A stretch of 31,824 nucleotides of DNA from DATJZH01 sp035499215. Its GTDB lineage: Bacteria > Actinomycetota > Actinomycetes > Streptosporangiales > Streptosporangiaceae. Below the pieces are notes generated by a model. It saw nothing but the letters and a program-made list of their open reading frames with translations. It was not told the origin of the DNA and searched no databases. Location: NCBI GenBank assembly GCA_035499215.1, contig DATJZH010000372.1, forward strand, positions 1-31,824, read 5' to 3'. Position 1 is the first letter of the stretch. Each line of letters opens with the position of its first letter. Shown here piece after piece: positions 21,096 to 30,069 of this stretch. Made by a program: the position numbers and the translations under genes.

Positions 21096-24000
21096 ATGCC
21101 TGTCGTCCCGCCGGTCACGTGCCGGGTGCCGGATGGCTTCAGCGCAGCGACCAGCGCCTGGTTCTCCGCCGCCTTCGCCGAGCCCACGCCGGCTCAGGCA
21201 CAGGCCTGGGCTGCTATCGGCCGGGGCGAGAACACGCTGGTCGTCGCGCCGACGGGATCGGGCAAGACGCTGGCCGCGTTCCTCTGGGCGATCGACAAGC
21301 TGATCGCCGAGCCGGTGCCAGCCGATCCGCAGCTGCGCTGCCGGGTGCTGTACGTCTCGCCGCTCAAGGCCCTGGCGGTGGACATCGAGCGCAACCTGCG
21401 CTCGCCGCTCACCGGCGTCGGCCACGCGCTGGCGCGGCTCGGCCGGCCCGAGCCTGCGATCAGGGTGGGCGTGCGGACCGGCGACACGGCAGCCGACGAG
21501 CGACGCAAGCTTGCCGCCAGGCCGCCGGACATCCTGATCACTACCCCCGAGTCGCTGTTCCTGCTGCTGACCTCGAAAGCCCGGCAGGGACTGCGCGGCA
21601 TCCAGACGGTCATCGTCGACGAGGTGCACGCCCTGGCGGGCAGCAAGCGCGGTGCTCATCTGGCGCTGTCGCTTGAGCGGCTTGACATGCTGTGCCGGGC
21701 GGCGCAGTGCCGCCCGGCACAGCGCATCGGCCTTTCCGCCACCGTGCGGCCGCCTGCGGAAGTGGCCGCCTTCCTCGGCGGCGCTCAGCCGGTGACGATC
21801 GTCCAGCCGCCCAGCGAGAAGGTGCTCCAGCTGCAGATTGTCGTCCCGGTGGAGGACATGGCTGACCTGGAGACGGCCGCCCCGCCACCCGTCCGCGCGG
21901 GCAGCGGCCCGGCGTCTGGCGAGCCCGGCCAGCTGCCTGAGCCGTCCGCGGATCCGCGCCGCCGGCATTCGATCTGGCCGCACGTCGAGGCACATGTGCT
22001 CGACCTCATCGAGAGTCACAAGTCGACGATCGTCTTCGCGAACTCACGGCGGCTGTCGGAACGGCTCTGCGCTCGGCTCAACGAACTCGCCGCCGAGCGG
22101 ATCGAGGAGCAGGCCGACGCGGGTGCCGGACTGCCCGCCCGACCAGGCGCCGGACCGGGCCCGGTCACGAAGCAGGCGCCGGCCGAGATCATGGCTCAGG
22201 CGGGCGGCGCGGCCGGGGCCGCCCAGGCCGCCGGGCAGACTGCCCTGGCGCACCATGGCTCGGTGTCCCGGCAGGAGCGTGCCCAGATCGAGGAGGCGCT
22301 GAAGGCCGGCCGGCTTCCTGCCGTGGTCGCGACCTCGAGCCTGGAGCTGGGCATCGACATGGGCTCTGTTGACCTTGTGGTCCAGGTCGAGTCGCCGCCC
22401 TCGGTGGCCAGCGGCCTGCAGCGGACCGGGCGGGCCGGGCACAACGTCGGCGCCGTCTCCCGTGGCGTGATCTTCCCGAAGTACCAGGGCGACCTGGTGC
22501 AGGCCACGGTGGTGGCCCAGCGGATGCGCGATGGCCAGATCGAGGAACTGCGCATGCCGCGCAACCCGCTCGATGTGCTCGCCCAGCAGATTGTCGCGAT
22601 GACAGCGGTCGATGACTGGGAAATCGGCCAGCTTGAGCAGGCAGTGCGCCGGGCGGCGCCGTTCAGCGGGCTGACCCGCCCGGTGCTCGAGGCGGTGCTC
22701 GACATGCTGGCCGGCCGCTATCCCAGCGACGAGTTCGCCGGCCTGCGGCCCAGGCTGGTGTGGGACCGCACGACCGGCATGCTGCACGGCAGGCCGGGCA
22801 GCCAGCGGCTGGCGGTCACCGACGGCGGAACCATCCCGGACCGCGGCCTGTTCGGCGTGTTCCTGGCCGGCGGTCAGCGAGATCGTTCTGGCCGGCATTC
22901 GCGCCGGGTCGGCGAGCTGGACGAGGAAATGGTCTACGAGTCCAGGGCAGGCGATGTCTTCGTGCTCGGCGCGAGCTCGTGGCGGATCGAGGAAATCACC
23001 GCCGACCAGGTGCTCGTGTCGCCGGCCCCCGGACAGCCGGGCAAGCTGCCGTTCTGGCACGGCGACGCGCCGGGGCGCCCCGCTGAACTGGGCGCGGCGA
23101 TCGGAGCGTACTGCCGCGAGCTCGGCGCCGTCAGCGACCAGGATGCGACCGCCAGGCTCCGCGAGGCCGGTCTTGACGAGCTGGCCGCGTCGAACCTGAT
23201 CTCGTACCTGGCCAGCCAGCGCGACGCGACCGGCTACGTGCCCGACGACCGCACCCTGGTGATGGAGCGGTTCCGGGATGAGCTCGGCGACTGGCGGCTG
23301 ATCCTGCACAGCCCGTACGGCGCGAAAGTGCATGCGCCCTGGGCACTGGCCATCGCGGCCCGGCTGCGGGAGCGCTACGGCGGGATGGACGTACAGGCCC
23401 TGCACACCGACGACGGCATCGTGATCCGCGTTCCCGACGCCGACGAGCCGCCGCCCGCGGGCATCGCGGTGCTGGACCCCGACGAGGTAGAACAGCTCGT
23501 GACCACGGAACTCGGGGCCGCCGCACTGTTCGCCGCGCGGTTCAGGGAATGCGCCGCACGCGCGCTGCTGCTGCCCAGGCGGCAGCCGGGACGGCGTACC
23601 CCGCTCTGGCAGCAGCGGCAGCGGTCAGCACAGCTGCTCTCGGTGGCCAGCCAGTACGGGACCTTCCCGATCGTGCTGGAGACGGTGCGCGAATGCCTGC
23701 AGGACGTGTTCGACGTCCCGGGCCTGACCAGCCTGATGCGCGGCCTCGCAGCGCGCCGGGTACGGCTGGTAGAGGCCGAGACCGCCGCGCCATCCCCTTT
23801 TGGCCGGTCTCTGCTTTTCCGCTATGTGGGCGCCTTCATGTACGAAGGCGATGCGCCGCTCGCCGAGCGGCGCGCCCAGGCGCTCTCGCTGGACTCGGCG
23901 CTGCTCGCCGAGCTGCTCGGCCAGGCGGACGCCAGGGAGCTGCTCGACCCGCTCGTCGTCGCCGAGGCCGAACGGGAACTGCAGCGGCTGGCCGCCGGCC

Positions 24001-26006
24001 GCGGCTGCACCGGCCCGGAGGGGCTGGCCGATCTGCTGCGCGACATCGGCCCGCTGTCCGCGGCGGAGGTGGCACGGCGCTGCGCCGATCCCGATGCCGC
24101 CGCAGGCTGGCTGGCCGGGCTTGCCGCACAGCGCCGGGTCATCGAGGTCCGGGTAGCAGGCGAGGCCCGGTGGTGCGCGATCGAGGACGCCGGACGACTA
24201 CGCGATGCGCTCGGCGTGGCGCTGCCGCCGGGCATCCCGCACGCCTTCACCGAGCCGGTGCCCGATCCGCTCCGCGATCTGGTCGCCCGCTATGCCCGGA
24301 CGCACGGGCCGTTCACGGCAGCGGCCGCGGCGCACCGCTACGGGCTCGGCGTCGCCGTGGTGACCGGGACGCTGCACCGGCTCGCGGCCGCGGGCAAGGT
24401 AGCCGAGGGCGACTTCCTGCCCGGCGGACGGGGCACCGAATGGTGTGCGGCCGGCGTGCTGCGGCTGCTGCGCCGCCGCTGCCTGGCGAAGCTGCGCAAA
24501 GAAGTCGAGCCGGTACCGCCGCGCGTGTTCGGCGCCTTCCTGCCTGCCTGGCAGCAGGCCGGCCAGCCACCCGCCGGCGATCGCACGCAGCCGGGCAGGC
24601 GGCGGCGCCCGGCCGGCCCCGACGCGCTCTATGACGTGATCGAGCAGCTGGCCGGCGCCGCCCTGCCGGCCTCGGCGGTTGAGACGCTGGTGCTGCCTGG
24701 CCGGCTTCCCGGCTACTCCCCCGCCCTGCTGGACGAGCTGACCGCGGCAGGAGAGGTCGTGTGGTCAGGTGCCGGCGGGCTGCCCGGCGGCGACGGCTGG
24801 ATCGTCCTCGCGCCAGCGCGCGCCGCGCCGCTGCTGCTCCCCGAGCCCGGCGAGATCACCAGCACGCCGGTGCACGAGGCCGTGCTCACCGCACTGGACG
24901 GCGGCGGCGGGCTGTTCTTCCGCTCGATCGCCGACCGGGCAATAACCTGGCTGCGGTCCCGGCAGGCTGGCGACGATGGCCGGCGCGGCCGGCCGGCGGC
25001 AGCGGCCACCGACCAGACGATCGCCGGCGCGATCTGGGACCTGGTCTGGGCCGGGCGGCTGACCAACGACACGCTCGCCCCGCTGCGCACCGTGCTCGCA
25101 GCCGGCCGGCCAGCGCCCGCGGGCCTTGCTGCCGGGTCACACAGCGCGACGCCGCGGCTGCCTGGCAGCAGGCCACGGGCGGCCGGACGGCCCGGCCCCG
25201 GCGGCGGGCGCCGGCCCGGCTACGGCCGGGCGGCGCTGCCCAGCCGCAGCGGACCGCCGACTGTCACCGGCCGGTGGTCGCTGCTGCCCGCGCCGGAGCC
25301 CGACCGGACCAGGCGCCTGCATGCGCTGGCTTTCGCCCTGCTGGAACGGCACGGCATCGTGGCGCGGGGAGCGGCGGCAGCCGAGCGGGCGCCAGGCGGG
25401 TTCGCCGCGCTGTACCCGGTGCTGCGGGCGATGGAGGAGTCCGGCCAGTGTCGGCGCGGCTATTTCGTCGAGGGGCTGGGCGCAGCGCAGTTCGCGCTGC
25501 CCGGCGCCGTGGACCGGATGCGGGCGATGACCGCGCGGCCGGCAGCCGCCGAGGTGACCGGCGCGGGAGCGGGCCTGACAATGCCGCCTGCGCTGGCGGG
25601 ATGGCGGCCGTCGGCGGACGAGGGGGCCGGCCGCCGCGTGCTGGTGCTGGCAGCCGCAGATCCGGCCAGCGCCTACGGCGCCGCGCTGCCGTGGCCGCCG
25701 CGCCCGGACGAGGCCCCCGGCGGCCACCGGCCGGGACGCAAGGCCGGCGCGCTCGTCGTGCTGGCCGACGGCGAGCTTGTGCTCTACGTCGAGCGCGGCG
25801 GCAAGACCCTGCTGTCCTGGACCAGCGACCCGGCCGCCCTCGGCCCAGCGGCCGCCGCGCTGGCGAGCGCCGTCCATGACGGAGCACTCGGCAGGCTCAC
25901 CGTCGAGCGGGCCGACGGGAGCGGCGTCTACGATTCGCCGCTCGGCCGGGCGCTTGAGGCCTCGGGTTTCCGCCCGACGCCGCGCGGCCTGCGCCTGCGC
26001 GCCTAG
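21096..26006 (+). CDS. lhr: ATP-dependent helicase Lhr
   Basis: Very large 3'-to-5' superfamily 2 helicase used in DNA repair (1636 aa; mycobacterial Lhr is about 1500). The RecA-like core has Walker A APTGSGKT (51-58), DEVH (175-178), GLSATV, then ATSSLELGIDMGSVDLVVQVESP and QRTGRAGHNVG. A winged-helix/Lhr-core domain follows (DDWEIGQLEQAVRRAAPFSGLT...). A C-terminal region of about 800 residues fits the Lhr-CTD, with several Ala/Gly/Arg-rich linkers (for example about 1360-1400). Extra linkers account for the greater length. The region before ATG 21096 contains GGATGG. The stop codon lies within a strong hairpin. Confidence 0.96.
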   Translation: MPVVPPVTCRVPDGFSAATSAWFSAAFAEPTPAQAQAWAAIGRGENTLVVAPTGSGKTLAAFLWAIDKLIAEPVPADPQLRCRVLYVSPLKALAVDIERNLRSPLTGVGHALARLGRPEPAIRVGVRTGDTAADERRKLAARPPDILITTPESLFLLLTSKARQGLRGIQTVIVDEVHALAGSKRGAHLALSLERLDMLCRAAQCRPAQRIGLSATVRPPAEVAAFLGGAQPVTIVQPPSEKVLQLQIVVPVEDMADLETAAPPPVRAGSGPASGEPGQLPEPSADPRRRHSIWPHVEAHVLDLIESHKSTIVFANSRRLSERLCARLNELAAERIEEQADAGAGLPARPGAGPGPVTKQAPAEIMAQAGGAAGAAQAAGQTALAHHGSVSRQERAQIEEALKAGRLPAVVATSSLELGIDMGSVDLVVQVESPPSVASGLQRTGRAGHNVGAVSRGVIFPKYQGDLVQATVVAQRMRDGQIEELRMPRNPLDVLAQQIVAMTAVDDWEIGQLEQAVRRAAPFSGLTRPVLEAVLDMLAGRYPSDEFAGLRPRLVWDRTTGMLHGRPGSQRLAVTDGGTIPDRGLFGVFLAGGQRDRSGRHSRRVGELDEEMVYESRAGDVFVLGASSWRIEEITADQVLVSPAPGQPGKLPFWHGDAPGRPAELGAAIGAYCRELGAVSDQDATARLREAGLDELAASNLISYLASQRDATGYVPDDRTLVMERFRDELGDWRLILHSPYGAKVHAPWALAIAARLRERYGGMDVQALHTDDGIVIRVPDADEPPPAGIAVLDPDEVEQLVTTELGAAALFAARFRECAARALLLPRRQPGRRTPLWQQRQRSAQLLSVASQYGTFPIVLETVRECLQDVFDVPGLTSLMRGLAARRVRLVEAETAAPSPFGRSLLFRYVGAFMYEGDAPLAERRAQALSLDSALLAELLGQADARELLDPLVVAEAERELQRLAAGRGCTGPEGLADLLRDIGPLSAAEVARRCADPDAAAGWLAGLAAQRRVIEVRVAGEARWCAIEDAGRLRDALGVALPPGIPHAFTEPVPDPLRDLVARYARTHGPFTAAAAAHRYGLGVAVVTGTLHRLAAAGKVAEGDFLPGGRGTEWCAAGVLRLLRRRCLAKLRKEVEPVPPRVFGAFLPAWQQAGQPPAGDRTQPGRRRRPAGPDALYDVIEQLAGAALPASAVETLVLPGRLPGYSPALLDELTAAGEVVWSGAGGLPGGDGWIVLAPARAAPLLLPEPGEITSTPVHEAVLTALDGGGGLFFRSIADRAITWLRSRQAGDDGRRGRPAAAATDQTIAGAIWDLVWAGRLTNDTLAPLRTVLAAGRPAPAGLAAGSHSATPRLPGSRPRAAGRPGPGGGRRPGYGRAALPSRSGPPTVTGRWSLLPAPEPDRTRRLHALAFALLERHGIVARGAAAAERAPGGFAALYPVLRAMEESGQCRRGYFVEGLGAAQFALPGAVDRMRAMTARPAAAEVTGAGAGLTMPPALAGWRPSADEGAGRRVLVLAAADPASAYGAALPWPPRPDEAPGGHRPGRKAGALVVLADGELVLYVERGGKTLLSWTSDPAALGPAAAALASAVHDGALGRLTVERADGSGVYDSPLGRALEASGFRPTPRGLRLRA

Positions 26007-26025
26007 CCCCGCGGGCAGGCGCGCA
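25996..26025 (+). terminator. Terminator enclosing the lhr stop codon
   Basis: TGCGCGCCT (25996-26004) pairs perfectly with AGGCGCGCA (26017-26025), a 9-bp stem with a 12-nt loop. The lhr TAG lies at the stem-loop boundary. There is no U tract. Confidence 0.6.
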
Positions 26026-26082
26026 CAGCACGCTGCGGTGCGGTTGTGCGCGAGCCGCGGGCACCCCCGAAGCCCCTTACCT

Positions 26083-26100
26083 GCATAATGCTGCATATGC
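26083..26100 (+). promoter_or_regulatory. -10 element and palindrome at the Rrf2 start (leaderless, autoregulation?)
   Basis: CATAAT (26084-26089) lies exactly 7 nt before ATG 26097, and no RBS is seen, which suggests a leaderless transcript. The 18 bp 26083-26100 (GCATAATGCTGCATATGC) match their own reverse complement at most positions, so a dimeric regulator could bind over the -10 and start site. Autorepression by the Rrf2 protein is the natural guess. Confidence 0.45.
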
Positions 26101-26546
26101 GCTTGTCCGCTCGTGCTGATTACGCCCTGCGTGCCGCCATCGAGCTCGCCGCCTCCGACGCCGGCCACGTCACGGCTGATCAGCTTGCCCGGACGCAGCA
26201 CATCCCCGGCAAGTTCCTGGAGGCGATTCTCACCCAGCTGCGGCGCGCCGGGCTGGTCCGGAGCCAGCGCGGGCCCGATGGCGGATTCTGGCTGGCCCGG
26301 CCCGCGGGCGAAATCTCGCTGGCTGACATCATCCGGGCCATCGACGGCCCGCTGGTAGGCGTCCGGGGCGAGCGGCCGGAGAACCTCGGCTACATCGGTG
26401 CGGCTGAACCGCTGCAGACCGTGTGGATTGCGCTTCGGGCGAATGAGCGGGCCATCCTGGAGGATGTCACGCTCGAGCACATCGTGTCAGGCGCACTGCC
26501 GGACAGGGTCCGCAAGCTCGCCGAAGACCCGCGAGCCTGGGCCTAG
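26097..26546 (+). CDS. Rrf2 family transcriptional regulator without Fe-S cysteines
   Basis: A 149-residue winged-helix repressor of the Rrf2 family. MRLSARADYALRAAIELA is the canonical N terminus, followed by TADQLARTQHIPGKFLEAILTQLRRAGLVRSQRGPDGGFWLARPAGEISLADIIRAIDGPL. The three clustered Cys of IscR/NsrR are absent; no Cys occurs in the protein, so it does not sense through an Fe-S cluster. CymR-type (cysteine metabolism) or other Rrf2 members work without a cluster. ATG 26097 fits the family start; ATG 26088 is an in-frame alternative. Targets are unknown. The sulfite operon at 13.7-17.7 kb is a speculative candidate. Confidence 0.92.
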   Translation: MRLSARADYALRAAIELAASDAGHVTADQLARTQHIPGKFLEAILTQLRRAGLVRSQRGPDGGFWLARPAGEISLADIIRAIDGPLVGVRGERPENLGYIGAAEPLQTVWIALRANERAILEDVTLEHIVSGALPDRVRKLAEDPRAWA

Positions 26547-26555
26547 ACTCGCGGG
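26528..26555 (+). terminator. Terminator enclosing the Rrf2 stop codon, with a second hairpin
   Basis: CCCGCGAG (26528-26535) pairs perfectly with CTCGCGGG (26548-26555), an 8-bp stem with a 12-nt loop that contains the TAG. A second perfect hairpin, GGCGCG-AGCG-CGCGCC, follows at 26568-26583. The pair separates this gene from the convergent clgR-like gene. Confidence 0.55.
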
Positions 26556-26614
26556 CAGCATCGGCCCGGCGCGAGCGCGCGCCGCAGCTGACCTGAGGCC
26601 GCCCGATCCCGGCG

Positions 26615-27175
26615 TCAGACGGGAACCATGTTCGTGATGTCCTGCGCGCTGCGCGTGACCTGGTCGAATGCGGGCTCGGCCAGCGGCAGGGCGGCCGTGT
26701 CCAGTGCCGGTTCCGGGGCTGGCACCAGGCGCTGCCCGCTCCGCACGGCGACATTCTGCGTGGCAGGAACGACCAGCCGCTGGGCTGACGGCGCGGGAGC
26801 CCCGGACCGCCCCGGCCCGGAGATGGGCTGCGCGGACATCCGCCCGGCCGGCAGCCTCGCGGGCCCGTCATTGCGCCCTGAAATGGGCTGCCCGTCGAGC
26901 GTCGGCTCCCGGACGCCGCTGAATACCGGCTCGCTCTGCAGCTCGGCGAGCGCGAAGCTGTCCGATACCTCCCGCAGCAGCTGGGAAAGCGGCGCGCCGA
27001 GCGCGCCGCAGATCGAGGCGAGCAGCTCGGAAGACGCTTCCTTCTGGCCGCGCTCGACCTCGGACAGGTATCCCAGTGATACGCGCGCGGCAGCAGACAC
27101 CTCGCGGAGGGTGCGACCCTGCCCGAGACGCAGCCGCCGCAGTGCGTCACCGAGCAAGTGGCGAAGCAGCACCAT
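26615..27175 (-). CDS. clgR: XRE/Cro-type regulator, ClgR-like
   Basis: A 186-residue regulator with an N-terminal helix-turn-helix (LGDALRRLRLGQGRTLREVSAAARVSLGYLSEVERGQKEASSELLASICGAL) matching ClgR, the activator of clp protease genes and other stress genes in actinobacteria. The gene order ftsK ... pgsA-clgR also occurs in mycobacteria. The C-terminal half is low-complexity and contains QPISG twice. It ends in ITNMVPV; known ClgR proteins end in residues that mark them for ClpP degradation, which I cannot confirm here. GAAGGGAG precedes ATG 27175. It is 106 bp downstream of cinA, so it may have its own promoter. Confidence 0.82.
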   Translation of the reverse strand: MVLLRHLLGDALRRLRLGQGRTLREVSAAARVSLGYLSEVERGQKEASSELLASICGALGAPLSQLLREVSDSFALAELQSEPVFSGVREPTLDGQPISGRNDGPARLPAGRMSAQPISGPGRSGAPAPSAQRLVVPATQNVAVRSGQRLVPAPEPALDTAALPLAEPAFDQVTRSAQDITNMVPV

Positions 27176-27281
27176 CGTCGCACTCCCTTCGAGGACGGTT
27201 CGCCGACCCTTCCACCGTACCTGGACTCACGGACAGTGCGGGAGAGGGCCGGGTCGCGTGTTCACGGCGGTAACGCTGTAA

Positions 27282-27860
27282 TCAGCCTTTATCTTCCCGC
27301 AAAGCGCTAATCAGCAGCGCTAGCGCGTGCCGCACGGTGGCGACCCGGATCGCCCGCCGGCCACCGGTCAGCATCAGGGCCTGGCCGCTTGTGCTTCCCC
27401 GCAGGTGGACAGCGATGAATACGGTGCCGACCGGATGGCCGTCAGCCGGGTCGGGCCCGGCGACGCCGGTGGTGGCGACGCCGGCCGTCGCGTCCAGCCG
27501 GTGGCTGACGCCCGCCGCCATCTCGGCTGCCACCTCCGGGTGCACGGCGCCGCAGCGCGCGAGCAGGTCTGCGGAGACGTCCAGCAGCGAGGCTTTGAGG
27601 TCGGTGGCGTACGTCACCAGCGCGCCGCGGAAAACCGCCGAGGCACCAGGAACCGAGGTGAGAGCGGCGGCTAGCATCCCGCCGGTCAGCGATTCGGCCA
27701 CGGCGATCGACTCGCCGCGGGAGACGAGCTGCCCGATGGCCGTGCCGGCCAGCAGCTCCCCGGCCGCCTGGTCCTGGGCGACCGCCAGGTCCTGGGCAAC
27801 TCCCAGGTCCTGGACGACCCCCTGATCCTGAGCAGCTGACTGCTCCCGCGCCGTGATCAC
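27282..27860 (-). CDS. cinA: CinA C-terminal domain protein (PncC-type NMN amidohydrolase)
   Basis: A 192-residue CinA-C/PncC domain protein that would deamidate nicotinamide mononucleotide in NAD recycling. Landmarks are ESIAVAESLTGGMLAAALTSVPGAS, FRGALVTYATDLKASLL, GVATTGVAGPDPADG and PVGTVFIAVHL. It lacks the N-terminal CinA domain, as is common in actinobacteria. The first ~32 residues are an added tract of hexapeptide repeats (x-x-Q-D-x-x, four copies) coded by an 18-bp repeat. GTG 27860 overlaps the pgsA stop (GTGA), so the two are coupled. The repeat tract would be dispensable for the enzyme fold. Confidence 0.9.
   Translation of the reverse strand: MITAREQSAAQDQGVVQDLGVAQDLAVAQDQAAGELLAGTAIGQLVSRGESIAVAESLTGGMLAAALTSVPGASAVFRGALVTYATDLKASLLDVSADLLARCGAVHPEVAAEMAAGVSHRLDATAGVATTGVAGPDPADGHPVGTVFIAVHLRGSTSGQALMLTGGRRAIRVATVRHALALLISALREDKG
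27767..27838 (-). repeat. 18-bp coding tandem repeat in cinA
   Basis: Four diverged 18-bp units, each containing a form of CAGGTCCTGG on the plus strand, encode AAQDQG, VVQDLG, VAQDLA and VAQDQA. Unit length is a multiple of three, so expansion keeps the frame. Confidence 0.75.
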
Positions 27861-28522
27861 GATGCCTCCGCTGGGCCGGATGAGGCGGGGCCGGCCGGTC
27901 CCGGCCCCCCGTTACCCTGATTTTGCGGGACGGCGCGGTGCAACCGGACCGCCCGCGCCACGTAGTCGCCGCCTGTCACCACGGTGACGATGACAGCAGC
28001 CGCCATGATCACCTCACGGATGATGCCGGGAATCCCCGGCAGCACGTACAGGCTGATGGCGAGGATCTGCAGCATCGTCTTGATCTTGCCGCCCCGGCTG
28101 GCAGCGATGACGCCCCGCCGGATGACCCAGAAGCGCAGCCCGGTGACAGCGAGCTCGCGCAGCAGGATAACGCCGGTCACCCACCAGGCGAGCTCACCGA
28201 GCGCCGATAGGGTCACCAATGCCGATCCGGTGAGGGCCTTGTCGGCGATCGGGTCCGCTATCTTGCCGAAGTCCGTGATGAGGCCACGCCGGCGGGCGAG
28301 CTCGCCGTCCAGCAGATCGGTGATCGAGGCGACGGCGAAAACGGCAAAGGCCGCTATCCGCCCGGCCGTCCCGCCGGCCAGCAGCAGCACGACGAACAGC
28401 GGCACCAGGGCCAGTCGCAGGGCAGTGAGCTCATTGGCGACATTAACCAGGCCGGGCCGGGGGACCGCGGCCGCATCTTTCAGGTTCTCCTCGCCCGCAG
28501 CGCCCGCACCAGCCCGGCTCAA
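27857..28522 (-). CDS. pgsA: CDP-diacylglycerol-glycerol-3-phosphate 3-phosphatidyltransferase (PgsA-type)
   Basis: Membrane CDP-alcohol phosphatidyltransferase for phosphatidylglycerolphosphate synthesis (221 aa). The family motif DG-x2-AR-x8-G-x3-D-x3-D is present as DGELARRRGLITDFGKIADPIAD. About five to six membrane segments follow NVANELTALRLALVPLFVVLL. The only start candidate near the fold is TTG 28522, which overlaps the rimO TGA, so translation is probably coupled. A Gly/Pro/Ala tail closes the protein. Another phosphatidyltransferase specificity (for example PgsA3-like, as in the mycobacterial locus) is possible. Confidence 0.9.
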   Translation of the reverse strand: MSRAGAGAAGEENLKDAAAVPRPGLVNVANELTALRLALVPLFVVLLLAGGTAGRIAAFAVFAVASITDLLDGELARRRGLITDFGKIADPIADKALTGSALVTLSALGELAWWVTGVILLRELAVTGLRFWVIRRGVIAASRGGKIKTMLQILAISLYVLPGIPGIIREVIMAAAVIVTVVTGGDYVARAVRLHRAVPQNQGNGGPGPAGPASSGPAEAS

Positions 28523-30069
28523 CGCGTTCCCGCACGTCTGCCCGGCGCGGATCCGGCCGGATCGATGGCCTCCCCCAGCAGATCCACGCCGATGGAGCCG
28601 GTGACCGTGGCCCGCACCATCTCCCCGATGGCTATCGGCGTCTGCGAGCGGATCTGTATGGTCCCGTCGACCTCGGGCGCCTGATGACCGGCCCGTCCGC
28701 AGTAGCGGCCATCGCCCAGGGCTTCCTCGACGAGGACGTCAACGATCTCGCCGGACCGCTCGGCTGCCCGCTGACCCATGAGCTCATCGGCCAGATCAGC
28801 GAGATCATCGACCCGTCGCGCGATCTCCTCGGCGGGCAGCTGGCCGCCGAGGGCGGTCGCCTCCGTGCCGTCCTCGTCGGAGTACCCGAAGATCCCGATG
28901 GCATCGAGCCGCGCCTCGGCGAGGAAGCGCTGCAGTTCCTCGACGTCGGCTTCGGTCTCGCCGGGGAACCCGACGATGAAGTTGGACCGGATGCCGGCCT
29001 CGGGCGCCAGCCGCCTGATCCGGCCGATCAGCGCGGCGAAGCGCTGCCGGTCGCCGAACCGGCGCATCGCCCGCAATACGGTGCCGCTGGCGTGCTGGAA
29101 GGACAGGTCGAAATACGGCGCCACGCCGGGGGCGGATGCCATCACCTCGATCAGTCCCGGCCGCAGCTCGGCCGGCTGCAGGTAGCTGACCCGGACCCTG
29201 GCGATGCCCGGCACCGCGGCTAGGCCGGGCAGCAAGGTCTCCAGCAGCCTGATATCCCCCAGGTCCTTGCCGTAGGAGGTGGAGTTCTCGCTGACGAGCA
29301 GCAGCTCGCGGGCGCCGCGGGCGGCCAGCCAGCCCGCCTCCGCGATCAGGTCCTGCGGGGACCGAGAGACGAATGCGCCGCGGAACGCCGGGATCGCGCA
29401 GAAACTGCAGCGTCGATCGCACCCCGAAGCGATCTTGAGCGGTGCTACCACGCCGTCCCCGAGCCTGCGCCGCGCCACCATGGGCCCGGATGCCGGGGCC
29501 ACGCCAGGCGGCAGGTCCGCGATGCCGCCGCCGGGCGGGGCCGCCTCGGCGCCGCGCCAGCCAGCCGCGGCTGGCCCGCCCCGGGGCGTGGCCACGGCGC
29601 CGTGCCCCGGCAGCTGCCCGGCCGCGGCACCGGGCCGGCCAGACGGCGCCAGCGGGAGCAGCCGGCGCCGGTCCCTGGGCTGGTGCGCCTGCCAGCTCTG
29701 GCCGGCCACGATCGCATCCAGCCTGGCAGCTATGTCGCCGTAATCATCGAAGCTGAGCACCTGCGCCTCTGGCAGCGCCTCGGCTAGCTCGGCGCCGTAG
29801 CGCTCGGCCAGGCAGCCCGCTGCCGCCACCTTCGCGCCGCCGGCCGCCGCGCCGAGAAGTTCGTCGATGGACTCCTGCTTCGCGGCCTGGATGAAACCGC
29901 AGGTATTGACGAGCACCACATCGGGTTCCTGGCCGTCGGCCAGCGTCCAGCCGCCCGCCTCGAGACGGGCCGCCAGCTCTTCGGAGTCAACCTCGTTGCG
30001 GGCGCAGCCCAGTGTGACCACGCTGACGGTCCGGCCAGCCGCGGGGGATGCTCTCTGACTCGACGACAC
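28519..30069 (-). CDS. rimO: Ribosomal protein S12 methylthiotransferase RimO
   Basis: Radical-SAM enzyme that methylthiolates the conserved Asp of ribosomal protein S12 (516 aa; usual about 440-490). MTTase cysteines are C22 (TLGCARNEVDSE), C57 (NTCGFIQAAKQESI) and C86 (AAGCLAE). The radical-SAM motif CDRRCSFC gives C217, C221 and C224. DLSFQHASGTVLRAMRRFG and FIVGFPGETE are typical; a TRAM domain ends the protein. A Gly/Pro/Ala linker of about 60 residues (about 140-200) separates the first two domains and explains the extra length. GTG 30069 has no RBS. TAGTCT ends 6 nt before it, so leaderless expression is possible. It is coupled to pgsA. Confidence 0.95.
   Translation of the reverse strand: MSSSQRASPAAGRTVSVVTLGCARNEVDSEELAARLEAGGWTLADGQEPDVVLVNTCGFIQAAKQESIDELLGAAAGGAKVAAAGCLAERYGAELAEALPEAQVLSFDDYGDIAARLDAIVAGQSWQAHQPRDRRRLLPLAPSGRPGAAAGQLPGHGAVATPRGGPAAAGWRGAEAAPPGGGIADLPPGVAPASGPMVARRRLGDGVVAPLKIASGCDRRCSFCAIPAFRGAFVSRSPQDLIAEAGWLAARGARELLLVSENSTSYGKDLGDIRLLETLLPGLAAVPGIARVRVSYLQPAELRPGLIEVMASAPGVAPYFDLSFQHASGTVLRAMRRFGDRQRFAALIGRIRRLAPEAGIRSNFIVGFPGETEADVEELQRFLAEARLDAIGIFGYSDEDGTEATALGGQLPAEEIARRVDDLADLADELMGQRAAERSGEIVDVLVEEALGDGRYCGRAGHQAPEVDGTIQIRSQTPIAIGEMVRATVTGSIGVDLLGEAIDPAGSAPGRRAGTR

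Noticed and set aside
22044..23405. Long minus-strand frame inside lhr
   Set aside because: The lhr protein is intact with all helicase motifs. The antisense frame is a composition artefact.
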